Below, piece by piece: positions 1 to 11,975 of a DNA stretch of 64,000 nucleotides. Both the position numbers and the translations under genes were made by a program. Numbering within the stretch: the stretch's first letter is position 1; each line of letters begins with the position of its first letter. This DNA is from Eurosta solidaginis (lineage: Eukaryota; Arthropoda; Insecta; Diptera; Tephritidae). The DNA lies in contig NC_090322.1 in assembly GCF_040869045.1 (NCBI RefSeq), forward strand, positions 193,439,477 to 193,503,476, read 5' to 3'. Below the pieces are notes generated by a model. It ran no database searches. It had not been told where the DNA came from and saw only the letters and a list, made by a program, of their open reading frames with translations.

Positions 1-198
1 GGGCTAAATCTCTTTTTTTAAGATCCGGAATTCAACTGAGAATCCCTTTGTAACCAACAAGTTATAGGCTCGTAAGGGTCGAAAGGTACGACAAGCCGGT
101 TTTTTACTAACTCACGGTTTTGGATGTGTTCGGGGAAAATCTTGTTTCCAGTAAAAACAAGGCACTGACCCGTCTTGTAAAATAGTAACACAACTTAC

Positions 199-360
199 AC
201 TGCTAAGGGCGTTGTTCCGCATGTAAAGCCTTTGAAATTGTTCCATAAATGCTGTTCCCTCCAAATCATACATTGTTGAAATTTTGTTATCATCCGCAAC
301 CAAATAAATGAGACTCTGATACGTGGGATTTGTATGGAAATGTTTACCAATGCTCGTAAT
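199..360 (-). CDS. hfw: halfway-like LRR protein, internal exon
   Basis: A 162-bp exon of 54 codons, phase 0, following ATTTAG and ending AGCAGT|GTAAGT (GT at 198-197). It continues the LRR from the previous exon (NNK joins ITSIGKHF) and carries LVADDNKIS and LYMRNNALSS, two more repeat-type turns. Open frame continues past the donor to position 112, but that part reads through intron. Positions 1-198 are intron, and downstream exons lie outside the window. Confidence 0.78.
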
Positions 361-422
361 CTAAATACCAAGTATGTAAAGTAAATTCATGAGATAAAAT
401 ATTTAAAGGTTAATGCAATTAC

Positions 423-545
423 CTTGTTGTTGGACACATTTAACGAGAATGTATTCTCTGGCAGTTTTGGTGGTAGTTCGACAAGACCTAGATTGGAACA
501 ATCAACTTCGGATATAATTTTTGTTAAAGACTCAGATTGGTCTCC
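423..545 (-). CDS. hfw: halfway-like LRR protein, internal exon
   Basis: A 123-bp exon of 41 codons, phase 0 at both ends, between an acceptor (TTTGTAG, AG at 547-546) and a donor (AAG|GTAATT, GT at 422-421). It encodes a fresh LRR N-cap and first repeat: VDCSNLGLVELPPKLPENT, then LNVSNNK. This is a standard Cys-cap LRR pattern. It is separated from the next exon by only 62 bp. Confidence 0.8.
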
Positions 546-601
546 CTACAAAGAGATAATTTTCTATTATCAATAAAGAAGATGTGCAACAAATATTAGG
601 T

Positions 602-970
602 TCGGTTGAGCATGCCGGTCCGTGACCTCACATAGACTCAATGAGTCCATAGTGTTACCAGAAGTTTGTTTAACGACAAAACTGAAGACCCCAATTAAAA
701 ATCAGGACCTATGTTATAAAATAACTCCATCCTCTTGGCAAATGCTAGAAGCTTTCGAGGACCTACATATGTCACTTGCTGAATCAAAGATGAGACCTGT
801 ATCACTCCCAAAAGCTAAAGTCTCAGTCTGGCGAGCGCAGGGCACGAACACAAAACGTGCTCGATCGTTCGCTCTTCCAATCCGCTTTCCTACATATGCT
901 ATCACCAGCATGCTTCAAGGGATGCGCCTTTTTTACCTAGCTCATCCGCTTTTCACTCCCATCTCTCGGC
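602..970 (-). mobile_element. LOA-like LINE, 3' end fragment (copy D)
   Basis: The 3' terminal region of the non-LTR element that is better preserved at 23127-26660 and 55750-59402, inserted antisense. The 3' tail block (translating to the end of ORF2) begins at about 602 and matches those copies closely. The stretch 920-968 encodes a damaged piece of the RNase H region. The segment between the Cys-rich tail and the RNase H piece is missing, so this is 5' truncated and internally deleted. It lies 56 bp from the hfw exon acceptor. Confidence 0.75.
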
Positions 971-1359
971 GAATAAATTAGATGCATTTTAATGGCCAAT
1001 GATTATTTCAATTGTTTTCCGAAAAAAGTAATTACTAATTGATTACCATTAGAAAAAAATCAAAAAAAAACAAGTAAGAACGGGACTTCATACCTTTCAT
1101 GAATGGGGCTGAACAATAATCTTATCCCGTTCGTAATCTCCGAATAATCGGATGTATAAGATAAGAAATATATAGTGAACAGATCTGCATACCTTAACGA
1201 TTTATAAGATAAATATAAAATAAAAAACAGGTAGGTACTTTGTGTGAGGATGCAAAGTTTCTGGTTTTTTGTGGTCTGCGTGTAAAAACTATGACTGCGA
1301 ATCACGTATTTCAACAATATATGACGTAAACGTAACTATTTGATGAAATTTGATGAATT

Positions 1360-3480
1360 TTGAAGCTTCTAGCCGTAAAAAGGGGGCAAAAATTGAGTTT
1401 ATATGGGGTATATAATATATATACCACCGATCTCTATGATTTTTTCAGACAACAATATATGCTATACACGTAAGCATTTGGTGAAATTTGAAGCTTCTAG
1501 CTGTTAAATGGGGAAGAAATTGCGCAAAGTTTCTTATCTGAACAATCGGTTGTATGGGATATATACTATATATACCACCGGTATCTATGATTTTCTCAGA
1601 CAACAATATATGCTATACACGTAAGCATTTAGTGAAATTTGAACATATCTAAACAATTTTTAAGATAAATATAAAATAAAAAATAAGTAGGTAATCTGTG
1701 TGAGGATGCAAAGCTTCACGTTTTTTGTGGTCTGCATGTAAAAACTATGACTACGAATCACGTATTTCAAAAATATATGACGTAAACGTAACTATTTGAT
1801 GAAATTTGATGAATTTTGAAGCTTCTAGCCGTAAAAAAGGGGCAAAAATGACAGTTTATATGAAGTATATAATATATATACCACCGATCTCTATGATTTT
1901 TTCAGACAACAATATATGCTATATACGTAAGCATATGGTGAAATTTGAAGCGTCTAGCTGTTAAAAAGGGGCAGAAATTGCGCAAAGTTTCTTAACTGAA
2001 CAATCGGTTGTATGAGATATATACTATATATACCATCGATCTCAATGATTTTTTCAGACAACAATATATGCTATACACGTAAGCATTTGGTGAAAGTTGA
2101 AGCTTCTAGCTGTTAAAATGGGGAAGAAATTGCGCAAAGTTTCTTATCTGAACAATCGGTTGTATGGGATATATACTATATATACCACCGGTATCTATGA
2201 TTTTCTCAGACAACAATATATGCTATACACGTAAGCATTTAGTGAAATTTGAACATATCTAAACGATTTTTAAGATAAATATAAAATAAAAAATAGGTAG
2301 GTAATCTGTGTGAGGATGCAAAGCTTCACGTTTTTTGTGGTCTGCATGTAAAAACTATGACTACGAATCACGTATTTCAAAAATATATGACGTAAACGTA
2401 ACTATTTGATGAAATTTGATGAATTTTGAAGCTTCTAGCCGTAAAAAAGGGGCAAAAATGAGAGTTTATATGAAGTATATAATATATATACCACCGATCT
2501 CTATGATTTTTTCAGATAACAATATATGCTACATACGTAAGCATTTTGTGAAATTTGAAGCTTCTAGCTGTTAAAACGGGGCAGAAATTGCGCAAAGTTT
2601 CTTATCTGAACAATCGGTTGTATGAGATATCTACTATATATACAACCGATCTCTATGATTTTTTCAGACAACAATATATGCTATATACGTAAGCATTTTG
2701 TGAAATTTGAAGCTTCTAGCTGTTAAAACGGGGCAGAAATTGCGCAAAGTTTCTTATCTGAACAATCGGTTGTATGAGATATCTACTATATATACAACCG
2801 ATCTCTATGATTTTCTCAGACAACAATATATGCTATATACTTAAGCATTTGGTGAAATTTGAAGCTTCTAGCTGTTAAAATGGGGTAGAAATTGCGAAAA
2901 GTTTCTTATCTGAACAATCGGTTGTATGAGATATATACTATATATACAACCGATCTCTATGATTTTTTCAGACAACAATATATGCTATATACGTAAGCAA
3001 TCGGTGAAATTTGAAGCTTATAGCTGTTAAAATGGGGTAGAAATTGCGAAAAGTTTCTTATCTGAACAATCGGTTGTATGAGATATATACTATATATACA
3101 ACCGATCTCTACGATTTTTTCAGACAACAATATATGCTATATACGTAAGTATTCGGTGAAATTTGAAGCTTCTAGCTGTTAAAATGGGGCTAAAATTTGC
3201 GAAAATATATATATATACTATATATACCACCATATATATACTATATATACTACCGATCTTTATGATTTTTTCAGACAACAATATATGCTATATACCTAAG
3301 CATTCGTTGAAATTTGAAGCCTCTAGCTCTTAAAATGGGGCAGTAATTACGAAAAGTTCCTTATCTGAACAATCGGTTGTGGGGGATATATACTATATAT
3401 ACGACCGATCTCATCAATTTTTTCAGGCAACAATATGTGCAATATACGAAAGTATATGGTGAAGTTTGAAGCTTCAATCT
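1360..3480. repeat. ~152-bp tandem repeats, each with a hairpin
   Basis: Units recur with starts near 2558, 2709, 2861, 3013, 3168, 3317 and 3469. Each runs from GAAGCTTCTAGCTGTTAAAA through an AT core to CGTAAGCATT. In most units ATCGGTTGTAT is followed 15-20 bases later by ATACAACCGAT, giving an 11-bp perfect stem with a TA-rich loop. Units around 1380-2290 are a related variant with ACCACCGAT instead. Confidence 0.8.
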
Positions 3481-5354
3481 GTTAAACTGGGTAAGATATT
3501 ACAAAAATCCTCTTTTTCTGAAAAATCGGTTGTATGGAGGATATATGCTATAGTGGTCCGATCCGGTCGGTTCCGACAAATATCTAATCGGACACCCAAA
3601 TACACCCGCTCACCAAATTTTATCAAGATATCTCAAAAATTGAGGGACTAGTTTGCATACAAACAGACAGATGGACAGACGGACATGGCTAAATCAACTC
3701 AGCTCTTCATCCTGATTATTTCGGTATACTTAATGGTGGGTCTATCTATTTTCCTTTAAGGACTTACAATTTTCGGTTTCGTGACGAAATTAATATACCA
3801 TTTCATTTTCATGAAAGGTATAAAAATAGGTAGGTAATCTGTGTGAGGATGCAAAGCTTCACGTTTTTTGTGGACTGCATGTAAAAACTATGACTACGAA
3901 TCACGTATTTCAAAAATATATGACGTAAACGTAACTATTTGATGAAATTTGATGAATTTTGAAGCTTCTAGCCGTAAAAAAGGGGCAAAAATGAGAGTTT
4001 ATATGAAGTATATAATATATATACCACCGATATCTATGATTTTTTCAGACAACAATATATGCTATATACGTAAGAATTTTGTGAAATTTGAAGCTTCTAG
4101 CTGTTAAAACGGGGCAGAAATTGCGCAAAGTTTCTTATCTGAACAATCGGTTGTATGAGATATCTACTATATATACAACCGATCTCTATGATTTTTTCAG
4201 ACAACAATATATGCTATATACGTAAGCATTTTGTGAAATTTGAAGCTTCTAGCTGTTAAAACGGGGCAGAAATTGCGCAAAGTTTCTTATCTGAACAATC
4301 GGTTGTATGAGATATCTACTATATATACAACCGATCTCTATGATTTTTTCAGACAACAATATATGCTATATACTTAAGCATTTGGTGAAATTTGAAGCTT
4401 CTAGCTGTTAAAATGGGGTAGAAATTGCGAAAAGTTTCTTATCTGAACAATCGGTTGTATGAGATATATACTATATATACAACCGATCTCTATGATTTTT
4501 TCAGACAACAATATATGCTATATACGTAAGCAATCGGTGAAATTTGAAGCTTATAGCTGTTAAAATGGGGTAGAAATTGCGAAAAGTTTCTTATCTGAAC
4601 AATCGGTTGTATGAGATATATACTATATATACAACCGATCTCTACGATTTTTTCAGACAACAATATATGCTATATACGTAAGTATTCGGTGAAATTTGAA
4701 GCTTCTAGCTGTTAAAATGGGGCTAAAATTTGCGAATATATATATATATATACTATATATACCACCATATATATACTATATATACCACCGATCTTTATGA
4801 TTTTTTCAGACAACAATATATGCTATATACCTAAGCATTCGTTGAAATTTGAAGCCTCTAGCTCTTAAAATGGGGCAGTAATTACGAAAAGTTCCTTATC
4901 TGAACAATCGGTTGTGGGGGATATATACTATATATACGACCGATCTCATCAATTTTTTCAGGCAACAATATGTGCAATATACGAAAGTATATGGTGAAGT
5001 TTGAAGCTTCAATCTGTTAAACTGGGTAAGATATTACAAAAATCCTCTTTTTCTGAAAAATCGGTTGTATGGAGGATATATGCTATAGTGGTCCGATCCG
5101 GTCGGTTCCGACAAATGTCTAATCGGACACCCAAATACACCCGCTCACCAAATTTTATCAAGATATCTCAAAAATTGAGGGACTAGTTTGCATACAAACA
5201 GACAGACGGACATGGCTAAATCAACTCAGCTCTTCAACCTGATTATTTCGGTATACTTAATGGTGGGTCTATCTATTTTCCTTTAAGGACTTACAATTTT
5301 CGGTTTCGTGACGAAATTAATATACCATTTCATTTTCATGAAAGGTATAAAAAT
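2290..5354. repeat. Direct duplication of ~1.53 kb (two copies)
   Basis: 2290-3826 and about 3823-5354 are near-identical direct copies, with an offset of 1533-1535 bp in most of their length. Differences are few: a short TA-run length change near 3205/4737, and an 8-bp loss in the second copy at the GACAGACAGACGG run (about 5205). Each copy ends in a mini-me-like core with GACAGACGGACATGGCTAAATC and the terminal TTCATGAAAGGTAT. Confidence 0.85.
3655..3830. repeat. mini-me-like core (GTCY-type run plus terminal motif)
   Basis: ACAGACAGATGGACAGACGG followed by ACATGGCTAAATC is the reverse complement of the (GTCY)n proto-microsatellite and adjoining core described for dipteran mini-me elements. 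Similar cores occur at about 5190-5220, 5575-5610 (inverted), 7940-7970 and 29280-29310. The unit ends at TTCATGAAAGGTAT, which mirrors the ATACCTTTCATGAA found at the far end. Confidence 0.55.
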
Positions 5355-6676
5355 TATTTTTTCCGATTATTGAAAAAAATCAAAAATAATCAAAAGTAAT
5401 CACAATGATTATTTTTGATTATTTTTTAATTTTAGTGATTTTTTTATACCTTTCATGAAAATGAAATGGTATATTAATTTCGTCACGAAACCCAAAATTG
5501 TAAGTCCTTAAAGGAAAATAGATAGACCCACCATTAAGTATACCGAAATAATCAGGATGAAGAGCTGAGTTGATTTAGCCATGTCCGTCTGTCCGTCTGT
5601 CTGTTTGTATGCAAACTAGTCCCTCAATTTTTGAGATACCTTGATAAAATTTGGTGAGCGGCCCACTCCGGGAGTAGTGGAGATGATTGCAGAATTGATT
5701 GAAGTTTTTTATGAGAAAAAAAAAAATGGCGAAATTCGAAAAATCTCGAAAAACTGAAAAATTAAAAAAAAAAACTAAAAATTTTTTTATATTTTTCCGA
5801 AAAGTACATTTAAAAAAATTTAAAAAAAAAAAGATCTCAAACGGTCGATTTTTGAAAAAGTTATAGCATTTTGAAAACAAAAACGGTGTTTTGTTAAAAA
5901 TTCATAACTTTTTTTGAGTTGGATGAAAAAATTTGAAAAAAATTCTGAAAAACGTCTTTCGTAAGCTAGAAAAAGAAGAAAAACTTTCAGTCAATTCTAA
6001 AGGGGTCGGGTTCAAAATTGGTCGAAATGGGATGGAATACCCCATATATATAGTATATATATATATTTTCGCAATTTCAGCGCCATTTTAACAGCTAGAA
6101 GCTTCAAATTTCTCCGAATGCTTACGTATATAGCATATATTGTTGTCTGAAAAAATCATAGAGATCGGTTGTATATATAGTATATATCTCATACAACCGA
6201 TTGTTCAGATAAGAAACTTTGCGCAATTTCTGCCCCGTTTTAACAGCTAGAAGCTTCAAATTTCACCGAATGCTTACGTATATAGCATATATTGTTGTCT
6301 GAAAAAATCATGGAGATCGGTGGTATATATATTATATACCCCATATAAACTGTCATTTTTGCCCCTTTTTTACGGCTAGAAGCTTCAAAATTCATCAAAT
6401 AGTTACGTTTACGCCATATATTGTTGAAATACGTGATTCGTAGTTTTTACACGGAGACCACAAAAAACCTGAAACTTTGCATTCTCACACAAAGTACCTA
6501 CCTATTTTTTTATTTTATATTTATCTTAAAAATCGTTTAGGTATTTACATCTGTTCACTATATATTTCTTATCTTATACATCCGATTATTTGGAGATTAC
6601 GAATGGGATAAGATTATTGTTCAGCCCCATTCATGAAAGGTATGAAGTCTTCGGCACAGCCGAAACAGTCCCGTCC

Positions 6677-8500
6677 TTAATTGTTTTATATTTTTTTGGA
6701 TTATTTTTCCGCTTTGTGGAAAGAAAAATTCTCGTTTGTTGCATCACGGAATAATTTCTACATATATGTAAGTACATTTTAGGATGCAATAGTAAATCGT
6801 AAGCGCTTATCGAGGCGAATAAATAAATACATATTCCCCGGTAAGTATACACACATGTACATATTTTACCACACTCATTATATAAAATAATGTGAGATCG
6901 AAAACGGCGGTTTTTCTAATTGCCCAGACAATATGTAAAAAATGTTGGATCCATAGGTTGGCGTCCAAAAGCTTTAATTTAGCAACAATCCTTTATGGTT
7001 TCATCCTTAGGTCTAAACAATTTTGTTATATCCAAAATAAATATATCCACTATTTTGGATTACGTTATGGCTATGCACTGATTATTTTGTACATACAAGT
7101 ACATTGGTGGATGTAACGGTATATCGTGAGCGTTTATCTAAGCATATGGGTATATACATACCCACCTATGTATATATCGCTCAAGTTATCGTGTTAACGG
7201 CCCAGCGGAAGGACAGATGGTCGACTGTGTATAAAAAACGGGCGTGGCTTCAGCCGATTTCGCCCATTTTAATTGAAAACAGTTATCATCATAGAGTCTA
7301 TGCCCCTACCAAATTTCACAAGGATTGGTAAATTTTTGTTCGAGTTATGCCATTAAAAGTATTCTAGACAAATTAAATGAAAAAGGGCGGAGCCACGCCC
7401 ATTTTGAAATTTTCTTTTATTTTCGTATTTTTTTGCACCATATCATTACTGGAGTTCAATGTTGACATAATTTACTTATATACTGAAGATATATTAAATT
7501 TTTTGTTAATATTTTACTTAAACATTTTTTTTAAGTGCGCGTGTTCGTCATCCGTTTTGAAAATTTTTATTTAGCATACATATAGTAATAGGAGTATGGT
7601 TCCTGCCAAATTTCATTATGGAAGATATCGACTCAAATTCAAAACTTTTAAATTACCTTTTAAAAGTGGGCGGTGCCACGCCCATTGTCCATCATTTTTC
7701 TAATTTTCTATTCTGTGTCATAAGGTCAACCCACCTACCCAGTTTCATCGCTTTATCCGTCTTTGGTAATGAATTATCGCACTTTTCCGGTTTTTCGAAA
7801 TTCTCGATATCGAAAAAGTGGGCGTGGTTATAGTTCGATTTCGTTCACTTCAAATAGCGATCTGAGATGAGCGCCCAGAAACTAACATACTAAACTTCAT
7901 TAAGATACCTCAAAATTTACTCAAGTTATCGTGTTTACGGACGGACGGACGAACGGACATGGCTAAATGAATTTCTTTTTTCGCCTAGATTATTTTGATA
8001 TATAGAGGTCTATATATATATTGATTAGTTCATGCCGTTACGCGGTACCGTTATGAGAACAAAATTAATATATTCTGTGAGCTCTGTAAAGCTCTCTAAA
8101 TGGGACGAAGAACTCACATAGTGGCGATGATATGATTTGAACTTTGATTACAAAACAATCAGTGCATAGCCATAACTTAATCCAAAATAGCGGATATATT
8201 AATTTTGGATACAAAACAAAATTGGCTTGACTTAAGGATGAAACCATTTTTATTTTATATAATGAGTGTAGCAAATTATGCACATGTGTATATACTTACC
8301 TGTGAATATGTTTGAATCAACGCTCATATACCATTCACCCTATACGTTGCATGTATATATTCACCTCGATAAGCGCTTACGATTTACTATTGCATCCTAA
8401 AATGTACTTTTATGTAGAAATTACCCGTGCTTGCAACAAACGAGAATTTTTCTTTCAACAAAGCGGAAAAATAATCAAAACAAAATTAAACAAATGAAAC
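6677..8500. mobile_element. Second foldback-like structure with mini-me-like centre
   Basis: 6690-7100 and 8120-8500 are inverted copies of each other. Both contain CTCATTATATAAAATAA, TAGTAAATCGTAAGCGCTTA, and the CGCTTTGT/AAAGAAAAATTCTCGTTTG block. The left arm has an extra segment (about 6895-6985). The spacer 7100-8110 is a mini-me-like repeat with a GGACGGACGGACGAACGGAC run and several modules reading CACGCCCA or its complement. A closely related repeat lies in opposite orientation at 29138-30049. No coding capacity is seen. Confidence 0.6.
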
Positions 8501-8740
8501 AAAAAATCAAAAATAATAAATTACTTTTGATTATTTTAGATTTTTTTTTTTTGATTTTTCATTACTTTTGATTTTTTTCAATAATTGTAAAAAATCATGA
8601 TTTTTTTTTTTGATTATTTTGTTAATCAATTGAAAAGTAGTCATTAAAAATAGAAAATAAGAGCAAGTAATCATTAAATGTCGTGTATAGAAAATAATCA
8701 ATGGAACGGCTAATCATTACTATTTAACAGGTCTGCTCTC
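8501..8740. repeat. AT-rich TTGATTACTTTT-type low complexity
   Basis: Runs of GATTATTTTTGATT and complements. The same motif family occurs at 1010-1075 and 5357-5445, flanking or lying inside the foldback-like structure. It may be part of those elements rather than host sequence. Confidence 0.5.
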
Positions 8741-9242
8741 AATATATGTTCAAAAGTTACGGCGGTCGCTGTGGTATGGAGGCCAAAAACGCGTCGGATG
8801 TTTTTTGGTCGTAAGTCTTAATTCGGTTGTTAGACTAACAGAGATGTACATATATAGAGCGCAAAGTATTCATTCTGGGCGCCTTACTCGACATCGTAGA
8901 AGTGTTAAAAAACGCCCTACGATTCACTACCAAGTGATCCCGGAATTCAGTTGGAGCTGTTGCTGTATTAACCGTAAAACAGGGGCTACCGTTTACGAAT
9001 TGTCGTCGAAATCCTCCAATTTTCAAATGAATAAGAATATTGACAGTTGTCAAACAAAACATACAAAAATTAAAAAAAAAGAAAAATCATATTAAAACGG
9101 TGATTGGTGTCTTGTGGGTATACATTGCATGCAGGCTATAAATCGAGTATGCTGTGGATGATTCTAGATACGTCAGAGTTTTAGCTGTTTCAGTATTCAT
9201 ATTTTGAAAGAATTGGATATTAAACACAGAGAACGGAGTTAA
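8741..9242. other. Intronic stretch, nothing recognised
   Basis: Short open frames on both strands (for example 8805-9095) have no recognisable domain and overlap each other. I see no gene or repeat boundary here. Confidence 0.5.
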
Positions 9243-9800
9243 CCGGGCGTTAGGTTAGGTTAGGTTGACCTAGCCGGTCAATAAAGTCCTCACTTAGACT
9301 GAATATGTACATAGTGTTACCAGAATTTATTTTACGATCAAACCCCAATAAAGGTAACAGGACTTATGTCATAAAAGAACCACGTCTTCTTGGAAAATAC
9401 CAGTAGTTTTCTAGAACCAGCTTAATAGCTGCACAACAAGAACTGGCAACGCTGCTGTCTCTAGTAGGTAAAGCATTGACCCCGCGAGCGCAGTACACGA
9501 ACACTACTTCCTGCGGCCAACACCTCATACAACTGCTGTTATTGACGAAGCCTAAGCCAGTTAGTACGCCCATCATGACCTTAAGTCTCCTCTCTTCACA
9601 GATATGAGCACATGATTTAAGAAATGTTGCATCCCCGCCCTTCATTCCACGCCTTCCTGCTTAACGGATCATATGCAACTTCTGTTTCCTATTGATTTCT
9701 ACCAAGCGGATTAGAGCGTATACCGCTGATTCATCGTGTGCAGCGCCCTCTTTTGCCAATCGGCCTTTCGTTACATTCTATCCCTTTATAGAATTGGAAA
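9243..9800 (-). mobile_element. LOA-like LINE, degenerate 3' end (copy E)
   Basis: The left boundary is a GGTTAGGTTAGGTTG run, the counterpart of GGTAGGTAGGTTG at the 3' ends of the other copies. The antisense frame 9645-9364 has the same layout as the ORF2 tail (GVLTG, a spaced Cys pair, then LENYWYFPRR). It is clearly more diverged than the copies at 23 and 56 kb. Similarity continues weakly to about 9800. Confidence 0.65.
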
Positions 9801-10049
9801 GGTATCGACATTAATTTGAAAATTTAAAAATGGAAGCAAATATTGTAGCAGGCAAATGGCCCGTCACCACTGAATTTTCTAAAACTCGTCAGAGAATGGT
9901 TGTTACGTGGCTGTCTGTTTGGGTGGTGAGGAGCGGCGGCAAGCAGGTATGCTTGCGGGCCCAGACCAGCTCGTCGTCTTGGGCGGGGTATTGCACCACC
10001 GGCCTCACCCGCAGCCAGATGAACCTGCAATAGTGGTAAACGCAATTTT
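9801..10049. other. Intronic stretch, nothing recognised
   Basis: It contains a short GC-rich block (9940-10020) with overlapping frames on both strands. No domain or repeat relation is seen within the window. Confidence 0.4.
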
Positions 10050-10650
10050 GATTAGTTTTGCGAAGATGAGCGTCTCCAAGATCTGGAAAGTTTGTTCAAG
10101 GAGAATATATTTTATCGAGCATTGGACATCATTATAAACCAACTGAGACCGAGTTTCATTCCAATGAATGAAATTGTTTCAAATTTCAGCGTTTTGCAGT
10201 CTTCAACTTTAAATGTTTTAAATGGCACTGATCTATTAAAAAAGCTATCGAATTTGTTAAGATATATAAAAAGACATATCTGAATCATTTGCCAGAGAAC
10301 ATCTTAGTTTTCGGTCCACTTTCAGAGACGAAATAGAAAAATCGTTTATTTAGAATAAAAAATCATTTTATGTCTTGCAGCTTTGCTGAAGTATGCACTG
10401 CATTAATGTTATTTCTTACAATTCCTGTGACTACAACCAGTGCTGAACGATCATTTTCAAAAACTAAAATTGATAAAAACCTATTTAAGAAACTTTATGA
10501 GACAATACAAGTTATGTTACTTGGCTATTCTGTCTATTGAAAATTCTATGGCCCGATCTTTAAACTTTGATGATGTTAAAGACACTTTCGCGGAACACAA
10601 ATCTCGAAAAAAAAAAATGTTTATTGAAGTTAAATTGTTTTTTTATTAAA
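10050..10650 (+). pseudogene. hAT transposase remnant, C-terminal half
   Basis: Frames around 10092-10283 (ENIFYRALDIIINQL) and 10375-10640 resemble the RNase H-like and C-terminal dimerisation region of hAT transposases of the ZMYM1/zinc-finger type. The dimerisation block reads IPVTTTSAERSFSK then, after a frame change near 10465, LKLIKTYLRNFMRQYKL and LAILSIEN. Stops and frame changes make it non-functional. The N-terminal zinc finger and catalytic region are not visible. The terminal inverted repeats were not found. Confidence 0.65.
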
Positions 10651-10799
10651 CGGTTTTATTTAGCTTGACTTGACAGGCCGGCCGCACGGCTGCACGGCCG
10701 TAATTTTGTAATTGAAATTTAAGTAACTTCTCGATAAGCTACAAGCTTGAAACTTGGAACATAGTACAGAACCCAATGACAATGCAATAATAAGAACAA

Positions 10800-11200
10800 A
10801 AATCGCCGCTAAGTGGCGCAAGGATCTAGATATTAAAAAAATTGTATTTGTAGTCCGATTTGGCTCATATTTGGAACACATAATACATACAATAATAGAA
10901 AGCGGCCTATGAAAAAAACACCGCTAGATGACGCAAGGATCGAGATATTAAAAAAAAATCGTATTTGTGGTCCGATTTGGCTCATATTTTGGAACACATA
11001 ATACATACAAGAATAGAAAGCGACCTATGAAAAAATATCGCCGCTAGGTGACGCAAGGATCGATATATTCAAAAAAATCGTATTTGTGGTACGATTTGGT
11101 CCATATAATATAATATAATACATACATGAATAGAAAGCGACCTATGATGTCCGATTTGGCTCGTATTTGGAACAAATATTACATACAGTCCGGTAGAAGT
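10800..11200. repeat. ~117-bp tandem repeat, about three units
   Basis: Units start near 10801, 10918 and 11036 at CGCCGCTA(A/G)GTG(A/G)CGCAAGGATC. Each contains TTTGGCTCATATTTGGAAC and AATAGAAAGCG(G/A)CCTATGA. The third is shortened. A GGCCGGCCGCACGGCTGCACGGCCG palindromic-looking GC block (split here as 10676-10700) precedes it. Confidence 0.75.
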
Positions 11201-11612
11201 GACATCAAAATATTTTGGAGTTGGGGGAGGGACAAGCATACGTGGCGCAGAGTCGAGTAAAGTCTTTAGAAGGATTATGTATTGAGGACTTAGATTGTAA
11301 CAAATTGTCAGGAAAAGGTCCGTGTAATAATGATTCACTAAATGAACTAAATAGAACGAGAAATAATAGGCAATTAAATAAAGACTATTAACTTGAAAAT
11401 AAAATAATTAAAAAAAAAAATCTTTAAGTTAGACGGTTTTATTGAAAACAATACTTACATGAAATAATAATAATACTAAAAGCTAGAAAATAATGAGGTA
11501 GGTCCTAAGAACTAGTCATCACACTCCTCATCAATCTAGGGCGTTGATCAGACAATTAAATAAAAGCGTTGGACGCGTCAAATTTCTATTGATAGTAATA
11601 AGTAAGTAAGTC
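11201..11612. other. Intronic stretch, nothing recognised
   Basis: AT-rich sequence between the tandem repeat and the SINE. There are no credible open frames or repeats. Confidence 0.4.
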
Positions 11613-11975
11613 ATGGCGGCCACCGTGGTGTGATGGTAGCGTGCTCCGCCTACCACACCGTATGCCCTGGGTTCACACCCCGGGCAAAGCAATAAAAAAA
11701 TTCTAGAAATACGGTTTTTCAATTAGAAGAAAATTTTTCTAAGCGGGGTCGCCCCTCGGCAGTGTTTGGCAAGCGCTCCGGGTGTATTTCTGCCAAGAAA
11801 AGCTCTCAGTGAAAACTTATCTGCCTTGCAGATGCCGTTCGGAGTCGGCATAAAACATGTAGGTCCCGTCCGGCCAATTTGTAAGGAAAATCAAGAGACG
11901 CACGACGCAAATTGGAAGAGAAGCTCGGCCTTAGATCTCTTCGGAGGTTATCGCGCCTTACATTTATTTTTTTTT
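11613..11975 (+). mobile_element. tRNA-derived SINE (copy 1)
   Basis: The head GGCGGCCACCGTGGTGTGAT is followed by GGTAGCGTGC and, about 40 bp on, GGGTTCACACCCCGG, which look like RNA polymerase III A and B boxes of a tRNA-related head. The body runs to CGCGCCTTACATTTATTTTT, so the tail is T-rich rather than A-rich. Two other copies occur at 27815-28131 and 37615-37972, both antisense and both with visible TSDs. No clear TSD was found for this copy. Confidence 0.75.

Larger units (their letters stand above)
1078..6676. mobile_element. Foldback-like composite with long inverted arms
   Basis: Outer ends are inverted copies of one sequence. 1078-1240 (starting near GGACTTCATACCTTTCATGA) matches the reverse complement of 6480-6676. 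The left end lacks about 19 bp present at the right end. The body left of about 5355 carries tandem ~152-bp units in one orientation, and 6050-6420 carries the same units in the opposite orientation. The arms meet near an AT-rich axis at 5357-5445. There is no transposase. The architecture resembles foldback (FB/Galileo-type) transposons, with repeats inside long inverted termini. An alternative is two convergent copies of a mini-me-like repeat. Short ORFs inside are translated repeat, not genes. Confidence 0.6.

Noticed and set aside
3466..5186. Two identical 61-codon open frames
   Set aside because: They are the same stretch of the duplicated non-coding repeat, with no domain and no support as genes.
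1360..5354. CRISPR-like array of regular repeats with palindromes
   Set aside because: Units are contiguous ~152-bp tandem repeats with no variable spacers, in a eukaryotic intron.
9243..9262. Telomere-like GGTTAGGTTAGGTTG run
   Set aside because: It coincides with the 3' end of a LOA-like LINE, where other copies have GGTAGGTAGG. It is the element's short-repeat tail, not an interstitial telomere.
11613..11690. Possible tRNA gene
   Set aside because: Box-like motifs are the head of a repeated SINE and no full cloverleaf can be formed.
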